Source: JABMQF01 sp964563755
Lineage (GTDB): Archaea; Nanobdellota; Nanobdellia; Woesearchaeales; UBA11576
DNA length: 64,000 nucleotides
Direction of reading: 5' to 3'
Assembly: GCA_964563755.1 (NCBI GenBank)
Contig: CAZLYC010000008.1
Span: forward strand, 1 to 64,000
Notes under the pieces: generated by a model
Told to the model about the DNA's origin: nothing
The model's database searches: none
Seen by the model: the letters and a program-made list of their open reading frames with translations, nothing else
Shown: positions 30,536 through 42,700 of the stretch, one piece after another
Position numbering within the stretch: the first letter of the stretch is position 1
How the letters are laid out: the number at the start of each line of letters is the position of its first letter
Program-made: the position numbers and the translations under genes

Positions 30536-33532
30536 ATGGCCAAGATAGAATTAAAGGAAAAACCAGAATCAAAGGATACTATAGTGAATACTCTTTCTCC
30601 GCTTGTGAGAAGATGGTTCTTTTCAAAATTCAGTGATTTCTCTCTTCCGCAGCTATATGGTGTGTATGATATACACTGCAGGCAGAACATACTTGTGTCA
30701 GCTCCTACTGGAGCGACAAAAACGCTTACTGGTTTTCTTTCGATCCTTAATGAGCTTGTTGACCTATCTGAAAAGAACGCGCTTGAAGATAGGGTTTATT
30801 GCGTCTATGTCTCACCGCTGAAAGCGCTCAACTATGATATCCAGCACAACCTCAAGAATCCTCTCGCTGAAATGGAATCCATGTCAGATAAGATGCTCGG
30901 CATACGTGTGGCTGTCAGGACAGGAGATACTTCTGCAAAAGAGCGCTCGGATATGATGAAGATTCCTCCGCACATATTGATAACGACGCCAGAGTCCCTT
31001 GCCATATTGATGCAGTCTGTGAATTTCCGTGACCATCTTAGGGGTGTTGAGTGGGTGATAATAGATGAGATCCATGCACTCGCAGAGAACAAGCGCGGTG
31101 TACACCTCTCGCTAAGTATTGAGATGCTCGAGCGTCTTTCTCCTGGCATCTGCCGGGTGGGTCTATCAGCCACGATAGCGCCTCTTGAGGAAATCGCGAA
31201 GTTTCTCGTCGGGACGAACAGGGACTGCAAGATAGTTGATGTCCAGTTCTTAAAGCAGCTTGACCTGAAAGTGATATCTCCTGTACCTAATCTGATAGAG
31301 ACGACTCATGAAGGGATGCATAAGAGGATGTATGATATAATTGACGAGCTTGTGCAGCAGCACAAGACGACGTTGATTTTCACGAATACAAGGGCAGCTA
31401 CGGAGAGGGTTGTACATCATCTTAAGGAACTTTTTCCGAAGAATTATACGGATGTATTGAGCCCGGCGGATGATGTTGATTTCAAGACAGATGACGAAGT
31501 CTTGTCGTCGTCGAAAGAGCAGTTGATTGCAGAAAACAAACAGGTAGACAATCACGTGACTGGTATCGGTGCGCATCATGGTTCTTTGTCAAAGACTCAT
31601 AGGCACAGGATAGAAGAGAGCCTGAGGAAAGGATTGCTGAAATGTGTTGTATGTTCAACATCGTTAGAGCTTGGGATTGATATCGGTTACATAGACCTGG
31701 TCATACTTCTTGGTTCACCAAAGTCGGTTGCAAGAGCACTCCAGCGTGTAGGAAGGTCGGGCCACCAGCTTCACTCGACGACAAAGGGGCGGATAATCGT
31801 GACAGATCGTGATGATCTTATTGAATGTTCAGTCCTCTTGAAGAGCGCGATGGAGAGGAAGATAGATAGGATACACATCCCTCATAATTGCCTTGATGTT
31901 CTTGCGCAGCAGATTTATGGTTTCTGCATCGCAGAGAAATTTCATGTCTCTGAATTGCTCGGGCTTGTCAAGAGCAGTTATTGCTACGGCTCTCTTTCTG
32001 ACGAGGATTTCTATTCTTCGCTTAGATATCTTTCAGGTGAACACGTATCTCTTGAGGATAGGCATGTCTATGCCAAGATATGGTATGACAAAGAGACAGG
32101 GACTGTAGGGAGGAAAGGCAAGCTAGCTCGTGTAATATACATGACAAACATAGGCACGATTCCCGACGAGACTGGTGTCATGGTTAAGGTCGGCAGCGAG
32201 ATGATAGGGATGATTGACGAGGCTTTCCTTGAGCGTCTGAAAAGAGGGGATGTGTTTGTCCTTGGCGGCTCTACATATGAATTTCTTTTTTCAAGAGGCA
32301 TGGTCGCGCAGGTGCGTGCTGCAGTCGGTAAGAAGCCTACTGTTCCATCTTGGTTCTCTGAGATGCTTCCGCTAAGTTATGACCTTGCGCAGGAGATAGC
32401 GAAGTTCAGGCGGCTGATGCGAGAGAAATTCCAGTCAAAGATGTTGAAGAAGGATGTTATTGATTTCATTAATTCATATCTGTATCTTGATGGTAATGCT
32501 GCGAATGCAATCTATGAGTACATGCGCGAGCAGTATGATTTTGCAGTAATACCGACTGACAGGGAGATAGTGATAGAGCATTATTTCGACGAGGAGAAGA
32601 AGTATGCTGTGTTCCACACCATGTATGGCAGGAGAGTGAATGACTGCCTGTCTCGCGCTGTGGGTTATGTTGTTTCAAAGACGCAGAAGCGCGATGTAGA
32701 GATAGGAGTTACTGACACAGGTTTTTACATGGCAGCAAAGAAGAACATCCCTGCAGCGAGGGCGCTTTCAATGCTTGAATCAAAGCGTCTTCCTGAACTT
32801 ATGAATCTTGCAATAGACAAGACGCAGGTCCTGAGCAGGCGTTTCCGTCATTGCGCGGGAAGGGCATTGATGATACTGAGGAGTTACAAGGGAGAGCATA
32901 AGAGAGTAGGGAAGCAGCAGGTATCGTCGATGATTCTTATGTCTGCTGTAAAGCGCATCTCAAAGGATTTTCCGATACTTAAGGAGTCGAGGAGGGAAGT
33001 GCTTGAGGATTTTATGGATGTAGGCGCTGCGCAGAATATAATTAAGCTCATCGAGGACAAGAGGATTGCTGTCACAAGCATAGAGACGATGATACCAAGC
33101 CCTTTCGCTTTCAACCTTGTTCTTCAGGGGCATCTTGATGTTATAAGGATGGAGGATAGGATAGAGTTCCTGAAAAGGATGCATAAGCTTGTTCTCGCTA
33201 AAATCTCGCTTGACAAAGGGAAAGAGGGTCTTGTAGAAGAGGATATGAGAAAGGTATACGCAGAGGTCTGGAGCGGCGTAGAAGTAGATACAGACCGTAA
33301 CTCAGTAAGGGAACGATTGGTCAGGCAGGTGTGGAATCTTAAGAAAGTGCCTGTCTTTGTAAAGCAGGATATTGTCAGGATGCTTGAAGGAGAGCGTACC
33401 GGAATAAGGGAAGATGTTTTAAGAGACCTCCATGCGCAAAGGAAGCAGATTGATGAAGAATGGCCTAGAGACCTGGTTATAGCGGTTTTTAACGCAGTTA
33501 AAGAGATTGAAGATGAAGAGGCAACAACGTAA
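30536..33532 (+). CDS. Lhr-type superfamily 2 helicase (aLhr2-like)
   Basis: This 998-residue ATP-dependent helicase is of the Large helicase-related family, which translocates on single-stranded DNA or RNA and is implicated in repair. Motifs are LVSAPTGATKT (Walker A, residues 56-63, with Thr in place of the usual Gly before Lys), VSPLKALNYD, ITTPESLA, VIIDEIHAL (Walker B), VGLSATIAP, IFTNTRAATERV, STSLELGIDIGYIDLVI and ALQRVGRSGHQ. The region after about 440 carries the family winged-helix and Lhr-specific domains. The sequence is complete. The gene stands alone. Confidence 0.85.
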   Translation: MAKIELKEKPESKDTIVNTLSPLVRRWFFSKFSDFSLPQLYGVYDIHCRQNILVSAPTGATKTLTGFLSILNELVDLSEKNALEDRVYCVYVSPLKALNYDIQHNLKNPLAEMESMSDKMLGIRVAVRTGDTSAKERSDMMKIPPHILITTPESLAILMQSVNFRDHLRGVEWVIIDEIHALAENKRGVHLSLSIEMLERLSPGICRVGLSATIAPLEEIAKFLVGTNRDCKIVDVQFLKQLDLKVISPVPNLIETTHEGMHKRMYDIIDELVQQHKTTLIFTNTRAATERVVHHLKELFPKNYTDVLSPADDVDFKTDDEVLSSSKEQLIAENKQVDNHVTGIGAHHGSLSKTHRHRIEESLRKGLLKCVVCSTSLELGIDIGYIDLVILLGSPKSVARALQRVGRSGHQLHSTTKGRIIVTDRDDLIECSVLLKSAMERKIDRIHIPHNCLDVLAQQIYGFCIAEKFHVSELLGLVKSSYCYGSLSDEDFYSSLRYLSGEHVSLEDRHVYAKIWYDKETGTVGRKGKLARVIYMTNIGTIPDETGVMVKVGSEMIGMIDEAFLERLKRGDVFVLGGSTYEFLFSRGMVAQVRAAVGKKPTVPSWFSEMLPLSYDLAQEIAKFRRLMREKFQSKMLKKDVIDFINSYLYLDGNAANAIYEYMREQYDFAVIPTDREIVIEHYFDEEKKYAVFHTMYGRRVNDCLSRAVGYVVSKTQKRDVEIGVTDTGFYMAAKKNIPAARALSMLESKRLPELMNLAIDKTQVLSRRFRHCAGRALMILRSYKGEHKRVGKQQVSSMILMSAVKRISKDFPILKESRREVLEDFMDVGAAQNIIKLIEDKRIAVTSIETMIPSPFAFNLVLQGHLDVIRMEDRIEFLKRMHKLVLAKISLDKGKEGLVEEDMRKVYAEVWSGVEVDTDRNSVRERLVRQVWNLKKVPVFVKQDIVRMLEGERTGIREDVLRDLHAQRKQIDEEWPRDLVIAVFNAVKEIEDEEATT

Positions 33533-33590
33533 AAATCCCGTTTTGTTTATAAATCGACAAAATTACAGCTGAAACTTCCGTTTATTCCTT

Positions 33591-33611
33591 TGTTACCAAA
33601 AGATTTATAAA
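33591..33611 (+). promoter_or_regulatory. Promoter-like element upstream of the giant surface gene
   Basis: TGTTACCAAAAGA followed by TTTATAAA (33604-33611) resembles the 13-nt-spaced element at 30391. Another TATA-like sequence, AATATTATAAATA, lies closer to the gene, at about 33692-33704. Confidence 0.35.
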
Positions 33612-33665
33612 CGGCCGATATTTCTTTTTGTTAAAAAATACGTTTCGGGTATAAAAATGTTTTTT

Positions 33666-33680
33666 GTGACTATCCGTCAC
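33666..33680 (+). promoter_or_regulatory. GTGAC/GTCAC inverted repeat at the giant-gene promoter
   Basis: GTGAC (33666-33670) and GTCAC (33676-33680) form a perfect inverted repeat with a 5-nt spacer, directly upstream of the proximal TATA-like sequence. A further GTCACAGTGTC lies at 33710-33720, just before the ribosome binding site. The half site is the same GTGAC found in the extended promoters, so it may be an operator. Confidence 0.4.
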
Positions 33681-33736
33681 TGGTTTACGTAAATATTATA
33701 AATATGAAAGTCACAGTGTCCCAAAAGGGGTAGGTT

Positions 33737-36700
33737 ATGAAAAGAGGTTTGTTAGACTCAGCAATATCTGCATTATTACTTATCTACATAACAGTATTAT
33801 CTCCTATTTCTTACGCAGTCTCAACGACCCTAATCATGCCTTGGGAAGGGCAGAGTTTCGGCGGTACGAATAACATCAATTTTGAGGTCAATGCGAGCGA
33901 CGATACAGGACTTGTCAACTGCACTCTTTGGACCAATATTTCAAGCAACTGGCAGAGCGGCGATACTCAATCAGCAAACGGCACTTTCTCACACTTGTCA
34001 TGGGTAATATTTGGTGTGCAGAACGGTAGCTATCTGTGGAATGCACAGTGCTGCAACGCATCTTACTGTGCTTTCGATGACGCTAATATTTCTTTCAGTG
34101 TTGCATATGAAGGTGGAATGGGTGGAGGTCCTTCAGGTAACGTCACGATAGATGTCGGTTTGATGAATCCTGCTGCAGGTTTCAATACGAGTCCTATGGC
34201 TGAGAATACTTTCATCTTCAATGTCACATCAGACGCGATGGGTCCTTTCGAAGTCAATTGCTCTTTTTTCTGGAATGTCAGCGGTTCGTTTGTCGAGAAT
34301 GGAACGTGGAACGGGCTTACTGCAAATATGTCTTATGTTTCAGTGTTTGATTTTAACAGGACAACGAATTCTCCAGGACAGTTCATCTGGAATGTCAAAT
34401 GTGTTGATGCTATGAACTCATCAAACATAGCATGGGCTCCTGAGAACAGGACTTTTTCAGCTATCGGTGGAGGTGAACCTTCAGGTCCGGTTCTTGTGGA
34501 TCTGGTCAATCCTCCTGATGGTGCGTCCCCGCCTCCGGGTTCGTTTTCATTCTCTTATAAGGTCAGCAGGCTAGATGGTCCGTCAAGTTTCAATGCGACA
34601 TGCGCCCTTTTCATAAACAATACTTTCAGCGCTATTGACGCTGTGAATCCGATTAACATAAACTCTACAAGTAATTACACAGGAATGATAAGCGCGAATT
34701 TAACTGAACTTGACTATGTATGGACAGTGGTCTGCTCTAACTATAGTATGACCCCTCCTTCTTTTTTGGTCTGGGCCACTGAGAACAGGACTCTTGAGGT
34801 CACGTCATCATCTCCGCAGCCAGAGTTAGGCGTGAACCTGGTGTATCCTTCAAATAACGCGACTCTGACTTCAGTCCCTTTCACTTTCAATTTCAGCGTT
34901 AACATGTCTGCTAACTGCACGCATTGGTGGAATGCTTCAGGTGTTTGGGCGCAGAATGTCAATATCACCGGAACGCAGGGCATGAACAGTTTCGCAGTCA
35001 GCAACATGTCTGATGGGGTCTATTTGTGGAATGTTTACTGCAGAGCGTCTTCAAATGCGTCTAATACTGATTGGGGCAATGCGAACTGGACTTTTGTTGT
35101 GGATGCGAGTGAAGAGCCGCCTGCAGGTTCTCCTCCTGTCATGACTTCAGTCATACTGAACGCCACATCACTGTTGAATCTCACTACTGATAATCTCACC
35201 TGCTACGCTAGCGCTTCTGATTCAGATGGTAATAATGTGACTTACAGCGGCGCGTGGTTAAGGAACAGTAGTTTGTTTGTTCCTGAAATATGGAATGCTA
35301 CTTTCGGTACTGATTATGCTGACCAGGCTAACAAGGTCGCTTATGATATGCAGGGCAATGTTTATGTTGCAGGATACATCAACAACGGAGCGGATGATGA
35401 CTTTGTTCTGCTGAAGTACTCTTCTAACGGAAATCTGGTGTGGAACAGGAATTACAGCATAAGCGGAATTGAAAGGGCTTATGATGTTGCAGTAGACTAC
35501 AACGGATATATCTACGCAGTAGGCAGTATCAATAGTAGTTTCTCTGTTGTAAAATTTGATTCTGGTGGAACAGAACTGTGGCGCAGGAGCTTGTCTTATC
35601 TTGTCTCTGGTTATGCTAATTCAGTGGCAATCGACAGCCAGGGTTACGTGTATGCTGTCGGTCCTGGTGGAAGCAGCACGCCTTTTGATTATTTCATCGT
35701 AAAATATGATTCAAGCGGGAACCAGGTCTGGAACATACCTTTTGATACTGGTATAAGCGGAATTCCACGTGCTGTTGCGGTTGATTCACAAGATAATGTG
35801 CTGGTCACAGGTGTTTTGGGCAACAATGATGCCCGTCTCACGTTGAAGTTTTATTCAAATAGTTCTTTGATGTGGGGTTCGTTGGTTAATGCGAGCTCAT
35901 CAGATACTGCGGTTGGAGTAGGGACTGACTCGAATGATGACGTTTATACCGCTGGCGCACTGAACGGAAATTATGTTCTGATGAAACATGATGGCGCGAC
36001 AGGAAATCAGATTTGGAATTCAACATATGATAGCGGTTCAACAGATGAAGTTAGAGATATTTACATAGATTATGAGGATACTATCTACGTTGCAGGATAC
36101 GCATCGGTATCAGGCAGTTCAGCATTTTTGACTATCAAATATAACAGTTCAGGAAGCGTCATAGGAAACTTGACATATAACACAGGAAGCACTGAGGTGC
36201 AGAACGGTATAGCTTTAGACATGCAAGGCAATGTTTACATGACTGGTTACAGGACAACAGCAACTAATGATTTCTTCACAGTAAAACTGAAGCAAGGGTT
36301 TGCTTTGCAGAGTCAGGTACCAAATCAATTGGTTCTTGTGGATAGCTTGAGCGGCAATCGTACTTCTGTCGGAGACAGTTTCACATGCCGTGTTAAGGCG
36401 ATGGACGGCTCAGGTCAATCCAGTTATCTTTCAAGCGGAGCATTATTGGTCAGGCCTGATGATCAGGAATATCCTGATGTGAACCTGACACTTCCCGCAG
36501 ACGGGCAGTATTTCTATGGTACAAAGAATGTCACGCTTAATGTTTCTGTTTCAGACAATATCGGACTTTCAAGCTGCACAGCATACACGAATATTTCAGG
36601 AAGCTGGCTATCTAATGGCACAAGGACAGTGAATGGAACATATGATTCAGAATCCTGGAGCTTTTTCAACCTGAACAACGGGACGTATATCTGGAATGCG

Positions 36701-39700
36701 GAGTGCTGCGATACAAGCAGCAACTGCGCGTGGAACAGCAACAACTTCACATTTGTCGTCGCATACAGTCCTCCTGATGTCACAGCTCCGGTAGTTACTC
36801 TCACATACCCGTTGGACGGCAAGGCATTCGCAAGGACGAATATAACTCTTAACATAAGCGTGACAGATGATAGAAATCTGTCTAACTGCACAATATATAC
36901 CAACATATCTGGAGGATGGCAGCCGAACGGTACAAAATCATTCACAGGAAATTCAGATTCTGATTCATGGTACCTGGAGGGGTTGGCGAACGGCACATAC
37001 AGCTGGAACGCTTACTGTTGTGATATGGCTTCCAACTGCGATTCCGCTGCATCAGATTCTTCTTTCAGGATTGCGTATTCACCGTCTACGCTGATAATAG
37101 ATTCCTGCATGGTGCTGGATGAGCCAGGCATAAGATATGTTCTTGATACAACTGTGGCATCGACAGGCACTTGCTTCAACGTGACTGCGAATGGTGTTAC
37201 TCTGGACTGTCTGGATTATAGCAACAAAGTGTTCTTCGGTAACATTTCAAGCACTGAGACGCACTACGGTCTCTATTCTGAGATGAATGGGACAAAAATT
37301 TCCAATTGCATGTTCAGGAGAGGAACTCTTTCAGGCTCGACCCAGAGCAGAGTGGGTATCATGTTCCGCAATGGTTCAGGCGGAAACATAACATATACAG
37401 ATACTAGCGATATGTATCATGGAATAGTCTTGAACGGAAGCTCATGGAACTATATATCTGATGTTGTCTCATCGTTAAATTACAAGCAGGGGATTTTCCT
37501 AGATTCATTCTCGGATAACAACAGGATACAGGCAAGCACGCTTCAGTCGAATTATCAGAAAGGAGTCTATATTTTCGAGAGTTCTGGGAACGATGTCTTG
37601 GACAGCGAGATAAACTTCAATTCTGTCGCTGGCATCCATGCTTTCATGAGGTCAGATGAGAATTTCTTCGCTTTCAACAACTTGACGTCTGATAATGTTG
37701 GTGTCCAGGTGGACTATGACTCCGCAGGCAACCAATTGTATGCTAACACGATCGCCCTGAATCTGTATGGTGTGTCGATAGTATCAAGCTCGGATAATGC
37801 TGTATCAAACAACACGATAATTAACAGTTCATCCCGTGGAATATCCATGTCAGGTACTGATTTCAATTCTTCAGGCAATAACATATCCTCTAATATTATA
37901 GTGAATAGTCCTGTAGGAATAAGGCTTGAGGCTTTTGCATCAAATGTGTCAGGCAATTTTATCTTGAATAATTACTTCAACAACACACTTAACGTCCAGT
38001 CTGGCGGCTCTTCGACCGCGAATTATTGGAACTCTACGAAGACTGCAGGTACAAACATAATCAGCGGTGGATTCTTGGGAGGCAACTTCTGGGCAACCAT
38101 CAGCGGAACAGGATTCTCTGAGAACTGCATAGACTTTGATAAGGATGGGATATGCGATTCGGGTTATCTTGTCCTCACAGGGGAGATAGATTATCTTCCT
38201 TTGACGAAAATAAGCGACCTTCCTATCGTGACAAATTTCAGCTATGAATATGGCACGACTAATTTCAGTGCGGTGCCGGATATAACTAATGTCTCTAATG
38301 CGACATTGGCATCTTCTGCTGGTTTGTTGATTTGGCAGGGCCTGATAAATGCCAGTGGTGCGGATTTCAATTCGAATGTTATGATTGGGGCGGGTTTCAT
38401 ATCGATCAATACATCTGGCCTTGACCAGTCTATGAATTCATCAGCGCTTATCAGCATGAATGTCTCTTCATGCCCTGTTGATGCGATAACTATGGCTTTT
38501 GGCGCGTACACATCACGCGATGAAATACTCTCTAATGGCGTGAATTGTTTATTTTCAGGAGAGTGCGTAATACAATCTTGTTCAGGGAATGTCCTTAACT
38601 TCACTGTACAGCATTTCACAGGCTATGCTTATGGCGCGAATTCTAATCTCACTATAGATAATGATGGGCCGAAAGATGAAGGCGTCGGTGTTAACTTCAC
38701 GGCAAGGTACCTCAACAGTACAGACGGGGCATGGATAAGCACAGGAACATGCAACATGACTGTGAGTGATGGCTGGTCAGGTGATATGGATTGCTCTTCT
38801 GACCCTTGTTGGGTGACGCACAGCATCGCTTCATCAGGAGTGTATGAATATAATGTCACGTGTGATGCGCCTTCATTCACCCAGCTTACAGCAGATGATA
38901 ATGTGACGATTAATGAAGGCATCAATTTGATAATCATAGACTCTTGTCAGGGATTATCTTCAAGCGGCAGCATGTACCGGCTTAACAAGAGCTTGACGAC
39001 TCTTGCAGACTGGGGCGGGGATTATAGCACTGATTGTTTCTGGGCAGCGTATAACGTGACCCTTGATTGTGATGGTTACACTGTTTCAGGAGATGGTTCA
39101 GGTCGTGCATTGGATGTTTCTGGCAGCGACTTGGTAAGCGTACAGAACTGCATATTCCAGGATGTTAGCATGGCAATCCACGTAGCAGGAGTTAATTACT
39201 TAGATATCTACAACAATACTTTTAGGGATTACAATTCAGATTATGCTGTTGAGTTGGATAATGTAAACAACAGCTACTTTAACTATAATACTATAGACCT
39301 TGTCGGGTTGTCTGCTAAGAACGGCATGGTCCTGCATTCATCGTATGTCAATTCCATAGACCATAATCGTTTCATGAATATGAATGAGAGCGGTCAGGCG
39401 GCGCTCTGGCTCGGTTGGACAGGTCCTGACCAGCCAGCAAACGGCAACCAGATATTCAGCAACAATTTCACTAATGTATCACGCGGAATCATGCTTGAGA
39501 TAGGCCAGTACAACAACTTTACTGATAATTATTTCACTCCTCCGAATGGTGGAATAGGAATGTTTGTATCAGGAATAAGTTCATATAACAGCATAAGTAG
39601 AAACACTTTTGTAGGATACAATCCAGCAGAGGATAATAACGGCAGCAATATCTGGAATTCTTCAGCAGGCGGAAACCATTGGTATGAGTTTGATGAGCCT

Positions 39701-42700
39701 GGCGAAGGATGCGATGATGTCAATTCAGATGGTTTCTGTGACAGCGCTTACACGATATATGGTGCTGGAGGAGCAAGCGATTTTATGCCGATAGCTCTAG
39801 ACATTTCTGTACCTGTTAATGTCACCTTGTTATCTCCTTCTGATGGTGCGACTGTGACTGACCTGCCTTTCAATCTTAATTATAATGTGAATGTTCAGTC
39901 CAACTGCACGCAGTATTGGAATGTTTCAGGAAGCTGGGCAGTCAACGCAGGAGCTAACAACTCCCAGGGTAACCTCAATGTGAATGTTCCAAATATTGCG
40001 GATGGAATGTATAAATGGAACGTCTACTGCGTAGATTCATCTAACTCATCGAATTATGATTGGGGCAATGCGAACTGGACATTTAACATGTCATATGTTC
40101 CTCCGGAAACATTTGATTTCTACGGATTCGCTCATTATGTCAATGGCACTAACATGAGCGATGTCAATGTGACTGTAGAAGTCTATAACTTCACCGAAAC
40201 AGGGCCTGAACTGATAGATTCTGCAATAGGCGTGACATCCTCATCAGGTTTCTTTAACTTAAGTGTGCTTGAAGCAGAAGGCAGTGATGAATATCTATAC
40301 AAGCCCACTCTAGTCAAGTACCATCTTAACAATAGGGATGCTCAGTACGTCAATAAGCCTTTGCCTGAGTTAGACCAACAGACTCTCCAGAGTCTCGGCG
40401 CTATAGATTTCTATCTCGGTCCTGCAGCGACACTCAATCTTACTGCTTTCAACGAGACAGGAGGCGTAGAGCCTTTCGAATATATGGTGAAGGATTCTTC
40501 ACTGAACTACGCTGTTGCGCAGAGGTTCGGCGATTATGTACAGAATGCGATAGTGCATGTGCCTGCAGACAGGAATTACTCGCTCATATTGTATTTCAAC
40601 GAGACTATGCCTGCGCAGCATGCAGTCACGAACATATCTTCATATTCTGAACCTAAGCATGTCGATGTGTCTTTTGATGTGGATGACCAGTTTGTATGGG
40701 TTTCAGGCATGGTCTCTCTTAAGGGAGGAGCTCCTGGCCTTACAAAGCTTGAACTTGTCGGGTTCATAATCGAGCCAGGAAACACAATATCCACATACAC
40801 GCAGCTACCGCGTGACATGTCCTCTTGGAGGCCTGGAGGGTTCAGCGATTACATCAACTCAACGACAGGTTTCTACAATATAACATTAGTCCATCCTGGA
40901 AAAAATCTTGCGATCATGCTGATGTTCGTCGGTTACAACGCATCTAATAATAAGTATTATCTGGGATATCAGAATATAACTATCGGGCCTGGAAGCGGCC
41001 AGTCTGTCTCAGGATTCGGTTTGGATTTGTACAATGCGACAGGCAGTTCTGGTGCGATATTTGAGTTTGACGGTGGCGCGTATAATGTCACGTCACAGGC
41101 GGTAAATTTCACGTTCATCAATGCTTCTTCTGCGCCAGTTGAGGCAGGATTTGTCCTTGCGACGTTCGATTACTCCTCGCTTATAGGCATGGACCTTACA
41201 TGGTCTGCACAGATTGACGAGATGACTCCGGGTTTCATAAGTATACCTGTTATAGAAGGGCACAATCTGAAGAAGCTGCAGGTGTTCTCAAGTGATTATG
41301 CGCCTAGGAAGCTCTCTGCAGATGCGTCATCTTTGGTTTCTGCAATCGTGGTTAACCTCACCGAGTTCGACCCGAGGCCAGTAGAGGGCGCTGAGTTCGA
41401 TGATTCTGATGTGTTCATAGATATAATAAAGAATAGTCCTGCGTGCAACAAGCCGGATTATGATTCTAATTGCTCGCTCCTTGAAGGACGGGCTAACCTT
41501 ACTCAGTTCGACATGATGTCTGTAGTCATAGGAGGAGGGGACATAAGCTTTGTAATAGGAAGGAAGAGCAATAATATAACAGTCATATACTCAGGCACTG
41601 ATCTTCTTGCATCAGGCCCGCCTGACGTCATGTTTGACGGAAGCGCTGACGCATCTTCTTTAGGCAACTCGCTTGAGGAGGCATGGAGATTCGGCAGCCA
41701 AGGCCCTGATATATATGAGCAGGTGATAATAGGAATCCCGTTCAATGGTTCTTTTGTCCCATCATCGATGAACATAAGCATGCCTTACTTGTATGATGAG
41801 GATTGGAATCTGATATGGAACATGAGCGCGAACGACAACCTCACTCAGCTTAGGATGCAGTATCCGGATTATGAGGCGTTCAACGATTCATGGTTCACAG
41901 GAATGGATTGCGACGAGTCTGACGAGGATGCTGACTGCTATGTCGATGACGCTGAAGACATGGTCTGGATGCATGTGCCTCACTTCTCAGGTTTCAACTC
42001 AAATATAAACGGACAGATACAGGATTCGACAGCGCCAGTGGTCAATCTTATTGCGCCGACAAATGGTCAGGAATTGCCTGTCAGCAGCTTTGATATAAAT
42101 GTCTCCGCTTCAGATGATGGTAATCTTGCTAACTGCACTCTTTGGCACAATGTTTCTGGTTCCTGGCAGCCTAACTCTACAAAGATATTTACAGGAATGT
42201 CTGACAGTGAATTGTGGCATGTTTCAGGCATAGGGAACGGGACTTACAAGTGGAACGCGAACTGCTGCGACACTGCAGGCAACTGCGCTTGGAACGCGAC
42301 AAACTTCACGTTCTCAGTGGCTTATGTTCCCCCATCCTACTTCCCATTCAGAGGATACGTCAAGAATGAGGTGGGCCAGAACTTGAGTGGTGTGAACGTG
42401 TCGATGTATCTGTACAATCTTACTCCTAACGAGCCTCCTTCAGAACAGATGTTGAATTCAACCACGACAGATGGGAATGGTCACTTCGAACTCATAGTGC
42501 ATCGCGTAAGCGATGATGCTCTTTACAGGCTTAAGATGGTCTATCCTGCGGCATCGATTGCGACTAAGGTCGGGCCATTGCTTCCGCCCTTGCCATCAGA
42601 AATGTTCGAGCAGGAGTCTCTCATAAGTCTCTACAACAGCACATTTGTCATGGAGCCTGCGCTGACGCTGAACATCACAGCTCTTAATGCTACAGGAAAT

